Positions 38,538 to 47,469 of a stretch of 64,000 nucleotides of DNA are shown piece by piece. A program made the position numbers and the translations under genes. Every line of letters starts with the position of its first letter. Position 1 is the stretch's first letter. The notes under the pieces were generated by a model. That model was not told the DNA's origin. It saw only the letters and a program-made list of their open reading frames with translations, and made no database searches. Source of the stretch: an uncultured Atopobiaceae bacterium (lineage in GTDB: Bacteria; Actinomycetota; Coriobacteriia; Coriobacteriales; Atopobiaceae); assembly GCA_944320385.1 (NCBI GenBank), contig CALUHH010000006.1:18802-82801 (forward strand). The letters are read 5' to 3'.

Positions 38538-39614
38538 GTGTCGCTTTCCATTGGCATCGTGGGACTGCCCAACGTGGGCAAGTCGACCCTGTTCACCGCG
38601 CTCACGCGCAAGGGCGGCCTGGCCGCCAACTACCCCTTCGCGACGATCGACCCCAACGTGGGCATCGTCGACGTGCCCGACGAGCGCCTCGGCAGGCTGG
38701 CCGAGATCGTGCACCCCGGGCGCATCGTGCCGGCCACGGTGGAGTTCGTCGACATCGCGGGCCTGGTCAAGGGCGCCAACGAGGGCGAGGGCCTCGGCAA
38801 CCAGTTCCTCGCCAACATCCGCGAGACCGACGCCATCTGCGAGGTCGTGCGCTACTTCACCGACCCCAACGTCATGCGCGAGGTCGGGCGCGTGGGCGAG
38901 TTCGTTGACCCCGCGGGCGACGCCGACACCATCATGACCGAGCTCATCCTGGCCGACATCCAGTCGCTGGAGAAGCAGCTCCCGCGCCTGGAGAAGGACG
39001 CCAAGCGCGACAAGGAGCTCGCGCCCAAGTACGAGGTGGCGCGCCGCCTGCTGGACTGGCTCAACGACGGCAAGCGCGCCGCGACCATGGAGATGACCGA
39101 CGAGGAGCGCGCCGAGACCAAGGGCCTGTTCCTGCTCACGATGAAGCCGATCCTCTACGTGGCCAACGTCGATGAGGGCCAGCTGGGCGATCAGCTCGCG
39201 CCCATCGACGGCGTGACGCCGATCCCCATCTGTGCCAAGGTGGAGGCCGAGCTCTCCGAGCTCGACCCCGAGGAGGCTGCCGAGTACCTGGCAGACCTGG
39301 GCCTCGAGAAGAGCGGCCTCGAGACGCTCGCCCAGGCGGCGTATCGCCTGCTCGGCCTGCAGAGCTACTTCACCGCGGGCGAGATGGAGGTCAAGGCCTG
39401 GACCGTGCGCGTGGGCGCCAAGGCGCCCGAGGCCGCCGGCGTCATCCACTCCGACTTTGAGCGCGGCTTCATCAAGGCCGAGGTCGCGAGCTACGAGGAC
39501 TACGTCGAGCTCGGCGGCGAGGCGGGCTGCAAGAACGCGGGCAAGCTGCGCATCGAGGGCAAGGACTACGTGGTCCAGGACGGCGACGTGATGCACTTCA
39601 GGTTCAACGTGTGA
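38538..39614 (+). CDS. ychF: Redox/translation-associated ATPase YchF (Obg family)
   Basis: YchF (OLA1) is an unusual P-loop protein that prefers ATP and binds ribosomes. The 358 residues show [53 protein letters not shown] (residues of about 67-90) and the C-terminal TGS-like domain [18 protein letters not shown] with [16 protein letters not shown]. The GTG follows AAGGAGAAGAAC, where the ribosome-binding site overlaps the dispersed GAGAAGAAC motif. Confidence 0.97.
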   Translation: MSLSIGIVGLPNVGKSTLFTALTRKGGLAANYPFATIDPNVGIVDVPDERLGRLAEIVHPGRIVPATVEFVDIAGLVKGANEGEGLGNQFLANIRETDAICEVVRYFTDPNVMREVGRVGEFVDPAGDADTIMTELILADIQSLEKQLPRLEKDAKRDKELAPKYEVARRLLDWLNDGKRAATMEMTDEERAETKGLFLLTMKPILYVANVDEGQLGDQLAPIDGVTPIPICAKVEAELSELDPEEAAEYLADLGLEKSGLETLAQAAYRLLGLQSYFTAGEMEVKAWTVRVGAKAPEAAGVIHSDFERGFIKAEVASYEDYVELGGEAGCKNAGKLRIEGKDYVVQDGDVMHFRFNV

Positions 39615-39654
39615 CGGCGGGCGCCTGATCGCCAGCGGTTGAAAGACGGAAAAG

Positions 39655-39687
39655 AGAGGGGCCCGCGTGCTGCGCGGACCCCTCTTT
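39655..39687. terminator. Bidirectional terminator between ychF and the LCP gene
   Basis: AGAGGGGCCCGCG (39655-39667) and CGCGGACCCCTCT (39673-39685) form a 13-bp stem with one mismatch around TGCTG, with TTT to the right and AAAAG to the left. It fits the converging genes. Confidence 0.8.
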
Positions 39688-39696
39688 GCATCGCTC

Positions 39697-39705
39697 GTTC
39701 TTCTC
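39697..39705 (-). repeat. Dispersed GAGAAGAAC motif copy
   Basis: Plus-strand CGTTCTTCTCGCC, then GATCTTCTCG, between the ychF/LCP terminator and the LCP stop. Non-coding. Confidence 0.5.
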
Positions 39706-39726
39706 GCCTGATCTTCTCGTCCGAGG

Positions 39727-41274
39727 CTAGGCCTGGTCGGTGCCGAGAACGACGACGACGTCGAAGGCGGTGGTGTAGGAGCCGTTGTTGGGGGCGATGC
39801 TGGCCTGGGGGATGCCGAGGGTCTCGGCGACGCCCAGGGCGGCGGCGTACGCGTCCTCGCCGTTGTAGTAGACCGTCGTCGTGGAGACCGTCTGAGGGGC
39901 GTTGCCGGCCTCGGGCTCAAAGCCCGCCTTGGCCAGCGCGTCGGACTTCTCGCCCGCGAGACCGGAGACGGCGGCGCCGTTGAGAACGCTCACCGAGCCG
40001 CTGAACGACGGGCTGACCTCGTCCGAGTCGCCCTTGTCGTCAGACCCGTCGGCGTCGGAGATGTTGGTCCCGTCGCCGATCGAGCCGGCGATGCCCGCGG
40101 TGAAGTCCTGGCTCGCGTCGGAGTAGGGGGACTCTCCCGCGTCGACGCGCTCCATCATCTCCTCCCAGGCGTCCGTGTCGGGGATCTCGTACCAGATGCT
40201 GTTGATGTACTCCGAGATGGTGGGCGTCTGCCCGGAGTAGATGTTGTGGTCGGCGTCGAGGTTGCGGAACTGGCTCACCAGGCTGATGATGCTCATCGCG
40301 CCCAGGTCCGTGGTCACGCTGTCCGCGAGCTCGGAGACCGTCGTCGCCATGGAGACGAGGTCGAGCTGAAGCACCTTCTTGACGATGGCGCCGATGACCA
40401 TGCGCTGGTTGGCGGCGCGGTAGAAGTCGCCGCCGCCGTAGTCGTCGTAGGCGTGGCGCGCGCGGCACAGCCCGAGCGCCTCCTCGCCGTTGAGCGTCTG
40501 GGTGCCGGCGGGAAGGTCGATCTGCGCGTAGTCGTCGTGGACGGCAACGGGCAGCGTGACTTCGATGCCGCCGATGGTGTCGACGATGGAGGTGAGCTGC
40601 TCGAAGTCGACCTCGGCGTAGTGGGAGATCTTGACGTCGGCAAAGTCGGACACGATCTCGGTCATGTAGGCGGCCCCGCCGAGGGCGTAGGCGTCGTTGA
40701 TCTTGCGCTCGCCGTTCTCGCCCATGTCAACGAGGGTGTCGCGTGGGATGGAGATGAGCGTCACCCGCTGTCCGGGCGGGTCCACGCGCGTGAGGATGAT
40801 CGTGTCGGCGCGGAAGTTGGACGTGTCCTCGCCCCACTCGTCCGCGCGCCCCTCGCTCTTGTCGACGCCCAGCAGGAGCATGTAGAAGGGCTCCTCCGGC
40901 TCGACCTCGTCGAGCTGCTCGATGAGCCTGTTGTCGACGACGTCCTTGTCCACGAGGCGGTCGTCGATGTTCTTGAGGTAGAGCGCCACGGCAACGCCGG
41001 CGCCCAGCAGCACCACGAGCAGGCTCACGAGGACGCCGCGCAGCACGCGCCCGCGTCCCTTCTTGCGCTGCTTGCGGCGGTACGCCTCCACGCCGTCGGA
41101 GCGCGAGGGCGCCTGCAGGCGGGGGTCCGGGGACGAGGGGCTCGTCGCGCGGCGGGTCGTTCGCGGCTCGGCCGATGCTCCCGTCTGGGGACGGCGACCG
41201 TTTCCGTAGCGACTTTCCGAGAGGCGCGCCTGGTCGGCACTCGTCATGCGTTTATGCGTTTTTTTATTGGCCAC
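39727..41274 (-). CDS. LytR-CpsA-Psr (LCP) family protein with LytR_C domain
   Basis: LCP enzymes attach teichoic acids or polysaccharides to peptidoglycan outside the membrane. I choose GTG 41274, preceded by AGAGAGG; 515 residues. A cytosolic Arg/Ser-rich tail of about 75 residues leads to one transmembrane helix (VLRGVLVSLLVVLLGAGVAVALYL, ending near residue 100). The LCP core shows LLLGVDKSEG, SNFRADTIILTRVDP, LISIPRDTLV, KINDAYALGG and CRARHAYDDYGGGDFYRAANQR, with the substrate-binding Arg residues intact. The C-terminal LytR_C domain is VSVLNGAAVSGLAGEKSDAL onward. It is likely the main wall-polymer ligase of this region. Confidence 0.93.
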   Translation of the reverse strand: MANKKTHKRMTSADQARLSESRYGNGRRPQTGASAEPRTTRRATSPSSPDPRLQAPSRSDGVEAYRRKQRKKGRGRVLRGVLVSLLVVLLGAGVAVALYLKNIDDRLVDKDVVDNRLIEQLDEVEPEEPFYMLLLGVDKSEGRADEWGEDTSNFRADTIILTRVDPPGQRVTLISIPRDTLVDMGENGERKINDAYALGGAAYMTEIVSDFADVKISHYAEVDFEQLTSIVDTIGGIEVTLPVAVHDDYAQIDLPAGTQTLNGEEALGLCRARHAYDDYGGGDFYRAANQRMVIGAIVKKVLQLDLVSMATTVSELADSVTTDLGAMSIISLVSQFRNLDADHNIYSGQTPTISEYINSIWYEIPDTDAWEEMMERVDAGESPYSDASQDFTAGIAGSIGDGTNISDADGSDDKGDSDEVSPSFSGSVSVLNGAAVSGLAGEKSDALAKAGFEPEAGNAPQTVSTTTVYYNGEDAYAAALGVAETLGIPQASIAPNNGSYTTAFDVVVVLGTDQA

Positions 41275-41464
41275 GATGGACCTCTCTGTCGATGGGAGGC
41301 CCTGGGGCCCCTCAAGCAGCTCGGACACAACTCAAGCATCATACGAAATCAAAATGGACGGAGCATGAAGGTCGGCACATCAACCGCCATTCTTATGAAA
41401 ATGCAATAATGGTAAGGCTATCTGATGCCCATGCGCTCAACTGAGCGAGAAGACCGGAGGATAC

Positions 41465-43054
41465 ATGAGCGAGGCTACCCCCAAGCAGTTTGTGGCGGTT
41501 CTGGACTTTGGCGCCCAGTACGGGCAGCTCATCGCGCGGCGCGTGCGCGACCTGCACGTCTACTCGGAGATCGTGCCCTGCGACATCTCCGCCGCCGAGC
41601 TCTCCGCGATGGCCCCCTCCGCGCTCATCCTCTCGGGCGGCCCGGCGAGCGTGTACGCCGAGGACGCCCCCAAGATCGACCCCGGCATCCTCGAGCTGGG
41701 CATCCCCGTCCTGGGCTTTTGCTACGGCCACCAGATCATGGCCGTCACGCTGGGCGGTGAGGTCGCGCACTCCGAGGTGGGCGAGTACGGTCCCGCGCAG
41801 ATCGCGCGCGACGCCGAGTCCGCCCTGTTCGCGGGCACGCCCGACGAGCAGACCGTGTGGATGAGCCACCGCGACGCCGTGAGCCGCGTGCCCGAGGGCT
41901 TCGTGGTCACGTCCCACACCGACGTGTGCCCCGTGGCGTCCATGGAGTGCGCCGAGCGCAGGCTCTTCTCGACCCAGTTCCACCCCGAGGTGCGCCACAC
42001 CGAGCACGGCCGCGCGCTGCTGGAGAACTTCCTCTTTGGCATCTGCGGCCTCGAGGCCACCTGGACCATGGACAACATCATCGAGGAGAAGGTCGCGGAG
42101 ATCCGCGCGCAGGTGGGCGATCGCAAGGTCATTCTGGGCCTCTCCGGCGGCGTGGACTCCTCCGTGGTGGCCGCGCTCGTGCACCGCGCGATCGGCGACC
42201 AGCTGACCTGCGTCTTCGTGAACCACGGGATGCTGCGCAAGGGCGAGCCCGAGATGGTGGAGGAGGTCTTCCGCGACCAGTTCCAGGTGCCGCTCGTGCA
42301 CGTGCACGCCGAGCGCCGCTACGAGCGCCTGCTCGCCGGCGTGACCGAGCCGGAGGAGAAGCGCCGTCGCATCGGATCCGAGTTCTGGAAGGTCTTCTTC
42401 GACGAGGCGCAGCGCATCGGCGGCGTGGAGATGCTCGCCCAGGGCACCATCTATCCGGACATCATCGAGTCCGGCGCGCGCAAGACGGGCGGCAAGGCCT
42501 CCACGATCAAGAGCCACCACAACCTGATCCCGTTCCCCGAGGGCGTGCACTTTGACCTCATCGAGCCGCTCGACCACTTCTTCAAGGACGAGGTGCGCGA
42601 GCTCGGCGTGGCGCTGGGCCTGCCGGACCGCATGGTCTACCGCCAGCCGTTCCCGGGCCCGGGCCTGGCCATCCGCATCATCGGCGAGGTGACCCCCGAG
42701 AAGCTCGAGGTCCTCAAGAACGCCGACGCCATCGTGCGCGAGGAGCTCGACGCCTACAACGAGCGCCTCTTTGAGGAGACGGGCGAGCGCAACTCCGAGC
42801 ACAGCTGCTGGCAGTACTTTGCCGTGCTGCCCGACATCCGCTCGGTGGGCGTGATGGGCGACGAGCGCACCTACGCGCGCCCGGTGATCGTGCGCGCCGT
42901 GGAGTCGAGCGACGCGATGACCGCGGACTGGGCGAAGCTGCCCTACGACGTGATCGGTCGCATCTCCAGCCGCATCGTCGCCGAGGTTCCCGGCGTGAAC
43001 CGCGTGGTCTACGACGTCACGCCCAAGCCGCCGGCGACGATTGAGTGGGAGTGA
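41465..43054 (+). CDS. guaA: GMP synthase (glutamine-hydrolysing)
   Basis: Converts XMP to GMP with glutamine as N donor. The 529-residue product carries the class I amidotransferase first (VLDFGAQYGQLIARRVR, catalytic Cys86 in GFCYGHQ, His-Glu pair in FHPEVRHT). The ATP pyrophosphatase domain follows (ILGLSGGVDSSVVAAL, residues of about 223-238), then the dimerisation domain ending VYDVTPKPPATIEWE. GGAGGATAC precedes the ATG. The gene is monocistronic, with its own terminator. Confidence 0.97.
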   Translation: MSEATPKQFVAVLDFGAQYGQLIARRVRDLHVYSEIVPCDISAAELSAMAPSALILSGGPASVYAEDAPKIDPGILELGIPVLGFCYGHQIMAVTLGGEVAHSEVGEYGPAQIARDAESALFAGTPDEQTVWMSHRDAVSRVPEGFVVTSHTDVCPVASMECAERRLFSTQFHPEVRHTEHGRALLENFLFGICGLEATWTMDNIIEEKVAEIRAQVGDRKVILGLSGGVDSSVVAALVHRAIGDQLTCVFVNHGMLRKGEPEMVEEVFRDQFQVPLVHVHAERRYERLLAGVTEPEEKRRRIGSEFWKVFFDEAQRIGGVEMLAQGTIYPDIIESGARKTGGKASTIKSHHNLIPFPEGVHFDLIEPLDHFFKDEVRELGVALGLPDRMVYRQPFPGPGLAIRIIGEVTPEKLEVLKNADAIVREELDAYNERLFEETGERNSEHSCWQYFAVLPDIRSVGVMGDERTYARPVIVRAVESSDAMTADWAKLPYDVIGRISSRIVAEVPGVNRVVYDVTPKPPATIEWE

Positions 43055-43112
43055 TTCACCCCATAAAACGGTTTCCGACACTCGATTGCATAATCTAACA
43101 TTTCCGCAGGTA

Positions 43113-43149
43113 AGAAAGGGTTTTTCTCCAAAAGAGGGAAACCCTTTCT
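43113..43149 (+). terminator. Terminator after guaA
   Basis: AGAAAGGGTTT (43113-43123) and AAACCCTTTCT (43139-43149) form a perfect 11-bp stem with a 15-base loop. The tail CTCGCTC is poor in T. Confidence 0.7.
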
Positions 43150-43263
43150 CTCGCTCTAAAACGCTCCGTTCAGGATGATTCTTCCAAGAATTCTTCCATG
43201 GAAGAGGTCTCTGGAAAGGCAGGGGCAGAGCTAAACCCAATCAATACGGAAACGGAGGAGCTC

Positions 43264-43566
43264 ATGCTGAGTGAGAAAGAACTTAAGGAAATGATGGAAC
43301 TCGAGGACTACGCACACTTTCGTGCGGAGCTCGTCGAGATCTCCCCGCAGAGCTTCAACATCGATGAACTCAGGGAGATCTTGGACGACATGATTAGAAG
43401 CAAGGTCGCCATGGAAAACGACATGAGGGACAGCTTTGCGGAGCTTGGGGAAGTCGAACAGACGAAGCTCCTCGACAGTCTCGGTCAGAGCGGGTACAAA
43501 GACCGCGACTGGTGGTACCGCATGCTCATGGACGGCCCGCGGCACCGCGACAGGCCGACCTTCTAG
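43264..43566 (+). CDS. Small hypothetical protein, acidic and helical
   Basis: I do not recognise it. ATG 43264 has GGAGG five bases upstream; 100 residues. The product is acidic and predicted helical (LSEKELKEMMELEDYAHFRA, ELREILDDMIRSK) with a C-terminal DWWYRMLMDGPRHRDRPTF. There is no signal or membrane segment. DNA composition is AT-richer than its neighbours, and the gene stands alone between two terminators, so it may have been acquired separately. An upstream ATG at 43198 has no ribosome-binding site. Confidence 0.6.
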   Translation: MLSEKELKEMMELEDYAHFRAELVEISPQSFNIDELREILDDMIRSKVAMENDMRDSFAELGEVEQTKLLDSLGQSGYKDRDWWYRMLMDGPRHRDRPTF

Positions 43567-43573
43567 CGGCCGG

Positions 43574-43610
43574 CGCCCCCGCATCCAAACAACCGGATGC
43601 GGGGGCGTTC
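43574..43610 (+). terminator. Hairpin terminator after the small hypothetical gene
   Basis: CGCCCCCGCATCC and GGATGCGGGGGCG form a perfect 13-bp stem around AAACAACC, followed by TTCCTGTGT. Confidence 0.75.
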
Positions 43611-43710
43611 CTGTGTATAGCTTTGTGAAGCACCAAGAAGTGACGCTCCGCTCGAAGAATGCCCCGAGCGGGAGGATAATAACCCCATGCAGCAACGAAA
43701 GGAGCAGAAG

Positions 43711-44751
43711 ATGAGAAATGCGGCGAGCGCATTCGCCGAGCGGGTCGAGAAAGCGCGCGGCATCCTTCTCACCGCGCTCCTCACGCTCGCCCTCCTCGTG
43801 CTCCCGGCATGCTCGGGGGACGAGGCCCCCGCCACCGGCTCGGCCGAGGCGCCGGCAAGTCAGGAGCAACCCGTCCAGGAGGCGGAGGTTCCGGAGGAGC
43901 CGGAGGCGCCAGAGCCGGCGCCGTCCGACGGAGGGCAACCTGCCGAGCCCGCTGCCTTCGACCTCTCCCAGGTCCCCGCCTACGCCGGCAGCCCCTACGC
44001 TGTGATCAACGACAACGTTCCCACCCTAGACGTGAATAACCTCCCCGCCCAGAGCGAATCCTACGCGCCCCTCGACGAGCTCGGCCGCTGCGGCGCGGCG
44101 ATAGCCGTCGTGAGCCCGTCCACCATGCCCGCCGAGGGCGAGGGGCGCGGGAGCATCGGCATGGTGAAGCCCACCGGCTGGCACACGGTGCGCTACGACG
44201 ACCTCGTGGACGGCCGCTACCTCTACAACCGCTGCCACCTCATCGGCTGGCAGCTCACCGCCGAGAACGCCAACGAGCGCAACCTCGTCACCGGCACCCG
44301 CTACATGAACACCCAGGGCATGCTCCCCTTCGAGGACGAGGTCGCCGACTACGTGGACCGCACGGGAGGCCGCGTCCTCTACCGCGTGGAGCCGATCTTC
44401 GTCGGCGACGAGCTCGTCTGCCGCGGCGTCTACATGGAGGCGCGCTCCCTCGACGACGGGGGCCTCGGCGTGGCGTTCAACGTCTTCTGCTACAACGTAC
44501 AGCCGGGCGTCGGCATCGACTACGCCACCGGCAAGAGCTGGCGCGAGGAGAGCGCCCTCCCACAGGACCCCGAGCCCGCACAGCCGTCGGAGGAGCGCAC
44601 CTACGTACTCAACACCAACACCAAGAAGTTCCACTACCCGGAGTGCTCGTCCGTGGACCGCATGAGCGAGAAGAACAGGCAGACCGTCACCGACACGCGC
44701 GAGGACGTCATCGCCCAGGGCTATGACCCCTGCGGCAACTGCAATCCATAA
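43711..44751 (+). CDS. Secreted lipoprotein DNA/RNA non-specific endonuclease
   Basis: An extracellular nuclease of the EndA/NUC-like family. ATG 43711 has AAGGAG six bases upstream; 346 residues. The signal segment TALLTLALLVLPAC ends in a lipobox, so it is membrane-anchored. A Pro/Glu linker of about 60 residues follows. The nuclease core has the variant catalytic motif YLYNRCHLIGWQLTAENANERNL (His of the HLIG) and GTRYMNTQGM. The last 45 residues (FHYPECSSVDRMSEKN and DPCGNCNP) form a separate Cys/His domain that could bind a metal; similar tails occur on secreted nucleases. Role: nutrient scavenging or DNA uptake, not decidable. Confidence 0.85.
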   Translation: MRNAASAFAERVEKARGILLTALLTLALLVLPACSGDEAPATGSAEAPASQEQPVQEAEVPEEPEAPEPAPSDGGQPAEPAAFDLSQVPAYAGSPYAVINDNVPTLDVNNLPAQSESYAPLDELGRCGAAIAVVSPSTMPAEGEGRGSIGMVKPTGWHTVRYDDLVDGRYLYNRCHLIGWQLTAENANERNLVTGTRYMNTQGMLPFEDEVADYVDRTGGRVLYRVEPIFVGDELVCRGVYMEARSLDDGGLGVAFNVFCYNVQPGVGIDYATGKSWREESALPQDPEPAQPSEERTYVLNTNTKKFHYPECSSVDRMSEKNRQTVTDTREDVIAQGYDPCGNCNP

Positions 44752-44757
44752 AGCGCG

Positions 44758-45474
44758 CTACTGGATGGGATAGAGCGTCATTCCCTCAAGGTACAGCTGG
44801 TCGTAATACTTGCTGTAATCGAGATCGACCCGGCCCTCCACGTGGACCCTGGTCCCCACGGGCGTGCCGCCTTGGACCGTGTTGTCCCAGGTGCGATTGC
44901 CGATGTAGATTGTCCAGTCGTGAGACTGGTTCTCGTCGTAGTTCTCGCCAGAGACCATGATGATGTTGTCGTTGGTGAACGTGGTCAGCTGGTAGGAAAC
45001 ATAGGCGTCGAACGCAACGTACTTGCCATCGTACTCCTCGGCGAAGGTGAGGTAGTCGTCCGCGCATTCGACCATCCGCCCCAGATCGGGGCACGACTCG
45101 ACCGTGAGCGTCGGTTGCTCGTTGTAATAGATGACTATCGTGTCGTCGGTGTCGAGCTGGTCGCCCGCCTCCCATGGGTCGGTGAAGATAAAGCTCTTGA
45201 TGTACAGCTCGTAGATGTTGCGGTCGTAGTCATCGTCCTCCGGCTCGACGGGATTCTCTTCGAAGCTGTCGAATCCGAGCTCCCGAAAGTGGTCCTCGAT
45301 GCTTTCGAGGGTCCAATCCATCGTGCAGTACTCTTCCGAGCTGTAGGGCATCACGCCCTGCTCGACGGATGTTGTCGCCTCTTCCGACCCGGAGGCGTCG
45401 GCGCTGGAGCCGTTGCATCCAGCGACCGAAAAGCAGAGGCACAGTGATATCGCGAGAGCCGCCAGCAGTCTCAT
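44758..45474 (-). CDS. Predicted lipoprotein, DUF4839-like C-terminus
   Basis: I start it at ATG 45474, with GGAAGGGA upstream; 238 residues. MRLLAALAISLCLCFSVAGC is a lipoprotein signal. The mature protein is acidic (EENPVEPEDDDYDRNIYELY). It ends with a beta-rich domain (VAFDAYVSYQLTTF, IIMVSGENYDENQSHDW, GTRVHVEGRVDLDYSKYYDQ) resembling actinobacterial lipoproteins of the DUF4839 kind, an assignment I make with little certainty. It converges with the nuclease gene six bases away, and no terminator is visible between them. Confidence 0.6.
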   Translation of the reverse strand: MRLLAALAISLCLCFSVAGCNGSSADASGSEEATTSVEQGVMPYSSEEYCTMDWTLESIEDHFRELGFDSFEENPVEPEDDDYDRNIYELYIKSFIFTDPWEAGDQLDTDDTIVIYYNEQPTLTVESCPDLGRMVECADDYLTFAEEYDGKYVAFDAYVSYQLTTFTNDNIIMVSGENYDENQSHDWTIYIGNRTWDNTVQGGTPVGTRVHVEGRVDLDYSKYYDQLYLEGMTLYPIQ

Positions 45475-45601
45475 GGGGGTCCCTTCCAAGGCAGTCAACC
45501 AATGCAATTTAGCTGCCTAAATTATAGAGGCTCCAGTCCAGCATCAAGCTAAACGGCTTGGCGGCGGTTATGCGCTACGAGCATCTGCGCGCCATGGGTC
45601 A

Positions 45602-45632
45602 AAAACAGAGGGCCCACAAGCGGGCCCTCCAA
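45602..45632 (-). terminator. Terminator at the end of the prophage lysis genes
   Basis: Read on the minus strand: AGGGCCC, GCTTGT, GGGCCCT and then GTTTTTG. It follows the last small membrane-protein gene and marks the left limit of the prophage segment. Confidence 0.8.
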
Positions 45633-45633
45633 G

Positions 45634-45738
45634 CTAAAGTGCGTCGTCCAGCCTGCCCGCCAGCCACACCACCGGCAGCAGCGGTAGCGCGCACAGGCAC
45701 AGCATTGCCGCCAAAACCGTCGCCACGCCCCAGCGCAC
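45634..45738 (-). CDS. Tiny membrane protein after the endolysin
   Basis: GTG at 45738 follows GGGAGG closely and gives 34 residues with one hydrophobic helix (VATVLAAMLCLCALPLLPVV). It starts 12 bases beyond the endolysin stop and ends just before the terminator. It may be an accessory lysis protein. An overlapping ATG frame gives a Cys/Trp/Arg-rich product that looks non-native. Confidence 0.4.
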   Translation of the reverse strand: MRWGVATVLAAMLCLCALPLLPVVWLAGRLDDAL

Positions 45739-45749
45739 ATCCTCCCGCG

Positions 45750-46682
45750 TCACAGCAGAATCTCGTTAACGCGCGCCTGCACCGCCGCGTAGTTGGCCCC
45801 AAGCCGTCGCTTGCGCTCCTCGCCGTTGCCGTACTCGCCGCGTATGACTGCCCGGGCAAGCGCCTCGATGTCCGCGCCGCCCGAGCTGCCAGCAGCCCCG
45901 TCGCCGACGCCCAGGATCTCGTTGACCCTGGCCTGCACAGCATCGTAGTTGGAGCCCAGAGCCGCGCAGCGGGCGTCCCCGTTGCCGTAGTCGCCTCGAA
46001 TCACCGCTCGGGCAAGCGCATCGATGTCGGGTGCCGCCGGGGCGGGCGCGGGGGCGGCCGAGCCGCCCAGCAGGATGCGGTTCACCTCCGCCTGCACCTC
46101 GTCGTAGCGCGAGCCCAGGGCGGCGCGCCGCGCGTCGCCGTTGCCGAACTCCCCGGCGATGACGCGTCGCGCGAGCTCCGAGACCGTTCCCTCCGGGGCG
46201 GACGGAGCCGTCCAGCCGGAGGAGCCGCCACCCAGGATGCGCGCCTTGAGCGCCGCCCACTTGCCCGAGTCCACGTAGGGCGCGGGGCACCGCTTCCCCG
46301 TCACGTCGTAGTGCCGGATTAGCCGCGTGACGCCGTACGTGGCGCGAAGGTGCGCCCAGATCTCCGCGAGCGCCGCCACCTGCGCGTCTGTGAAGTCCTC
46401 GCCGGCGGAGACGACCTCCACGGACACCGTGCGCTGGTTCTCGGCGAAGTTGCCCACGGCCCACGCGGTGTCCTCGAACCGCACGCTCTGCCGGATCGAC
46501 CCGTCCTTGTCCACGAACAGGTGCGCCGACGCCTGCGCCCCGGGGCGCGAGAAATACACCAAGTTGTTGTGCGCGCTCGCGGAGGTCGCGGTGTAGTGCA
46601 CCGCCATCCCGTCAATCGCGCGCCCGCCGCGCCCGACGGTGTAGTTCGCGCCGGAAGCCTGGATGAACTCAACGACGTTCAT
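45750..46682 (-). CDS. Phage endolysin: amidase_2 with three Cpl-7-like repeats
   Basis: An N-acetylmuramoyl-L-alanine amidase that cleaves host peptidoglycan. 310 residues. The catalytic domain (1-150) has AIDGMAVHYTATSASAHNN, SAHLFVDKDGSIRQSV, VSVEVVSAGEDF and LIRHYDVTGKRCPAPY, with the zinc-binding His residues and the final Cys. Three 36-residue wall-binding repeats follow: ARRVIAGEFGNGDARRAALG, ARAVIRGDYGNGDARCAALG and ARAVIRGEYGNGEERKRRLG, separated by Ala/Pro or Gly/Ser linkers. These match CW_7 (Cpl-7) modules. The start overlaps the stop of the upstream small gene (ATGA). Confidence 0.93.
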   Translation of the reverse strand: MNVVEFIQASGANYTVGRGGRAIDGMAVHYTATSASAHNNLVYFSRPGAQASAHLFVDKDGSIRQSVRFEDTAWAVGNFAENQRTVSVEVVSAGEDFTDAQVAALAEIWAHLRATYGVTRLIRHYDVTGKRCPAPYVDSGKWAALKARILGGGSSGWTAPSAPEGTVSELARRVIAGEFGNGDARRAALGSRYDEVQAEVNRILLGGSAAPAPAPAAPDIDALARAVIRGDYGNGDARCAALGSNYDAVQARVNEILGVGDGAAGSSGGADIEALARAVIRGEYGNGEERKRRLGANYAAVQARVNEILL

Positions 46683-46819
46683 TCGCCCTCACCGCCCTCC
46701 GGGTCGAATCCGTCCGGCGCGCCCTCGTGGCTCGTCGCCTCGATCGCCAGCAGCTGCTCGTCGGTCGGCTCGCGCGTCGCCTCGGCGGCGCGCTCCTCCT
46801 CAAGAAACTCAGCGCCCAT
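46679..46819 (-). CDS. Small acidic phage protein between holin and endolysin
   Basis: A 46-residue product starting at ATG 46819 (MGAEFLEEERAAEATREPTD), ending FDPEGGEGE. It overlaps the holin end by 11 bases and its TGA overlaps the endolysin ATG, so coupled translation is likely. No family is recognised. Confidence 0.6.
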   Translation of the reverse strand: MGAEFLEEERAAEATREPTDEQLLAIEATSHEGAPDGFDPEGGEGE

Positions 46820-47039
46820 CTTCCAGCTCCTTCTTCTCCGCGCTCGCAGCGCCCAGCTCCGCCATGACGGGCGACAGCACCGCCATCACGAGCGCCACCA
46901 CCACGGCGCGCCACGTGGGCTCCAGCACCGCGCAGCCGACGAGCATGTCGATGTTCGCGACGATCACGCCCAAGACGCCCTGCACGACCGTGCGCAAGAG
47001 CCTCCACTGCCATTCGTTCGAAGTGAGAAACGTATCCAC
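46809..47039 (-). CDS. Putative phage holin
   Basis: 76 residues from GTG 47039. Two hydrophobic segments (TVVQGVLGVIVANIDMLVGC and AVVVALVMAVLSPVMAELGA) and a charged C-terminus (EKKELEDGR) fit a two-helix holin that releases the endolysin. It lies just upstream of the endolysin and downstream of an XhlA-like protein. The family is not certain from sequence. Confidence 0.65.
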   Translation of the reverse strand: MDTFLTSNEWQWRLLRTVVQGVLGVIVANIDMLVGCAVLEPTWRAVVVALVMAVLSPVMAELGAASAEKKELEDGR

Positions 47040-47041
47040 GG

Positions 47042-47254
47042 CTATCCCTTCCTCAAGTTGTCAATCTCCGCCTTCACCACCGCGACGTCCTGCTCCAACG
47101 CGTAGGTGCGCTCAATCAGGCAGTTGTGCTTCTCGACCTGCCTCGTGAGGTTGTCGATCTTCACCTCCATGACCGCACGGCTGCGCGAGTTGGACACGAG
47201 CACGCCGATCAAGGTGAGGACGCCCGTCACCAGCGCAGCGATTACCGACTCCAT
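47042..47254 (-). CDS. XhlA-like phage membrane protein
   Basis: ATG 47254 has GGAGG spaced correctly; the GTG two codons earlier lies in that site. 70 residues. The N-terminal helix VIAALVTGVLTLIGVLVSN is followed by a heptad-rich coil (VKIDNLTRQVEKHNCLIERT, then ALEQDVAVVKAEIDNLRKG), as in small haemolysin/XhlA-type proteins of lysis cassettes. The gene ends two bases before the holin. Confidence 0.6.
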   Translation of the reverse strand: MESVIAALVTGVLTLIGVLVSNSRSRAVMEVKIDNLTRQVEKHNCLIERTYALEQDVAVVKAEIDNLRKG

Positions 47255-47411
47255 ACGCACCTCCTTTCCAGACAGGCTCGCCCCGTCTAGAAGGGAGTGT
47301 CCGCTACGGTCACAAATGGGCTATACAACTGGGAAAATAGACGTACCGTCGCGTTTCGTCACTTCACACAACGACTCACAAACGAGATCGCGCCTTGTCA
47401 AAAGCGCAAAA

Positions 47412-47435
47412 GAAAGGGCGGCAACTTCGCCGCCC
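47412..47435 (-). terminator. Terminator after the prophage regulator
   Basis: On the minus strand, GGGCGGC, GAAGTT, GCCGCCC and then TTTCTTTTG. It closes the gene at 47470-48081. The remaining spacer to 47254 shows no gene. Confidence 0.85.
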
Positions 47436-47469
47436 AACAACGTGATACGTTTACGTCCGATTGGCTCGA

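Noticed and set aside
45558..46322. Plus-strand open frame opposite the endolysin
   Set aside because: The minus-strand amidase with Cpl-7 repeats is clear; the antisense product is Arg/Ala/Pro-rich without motifs.
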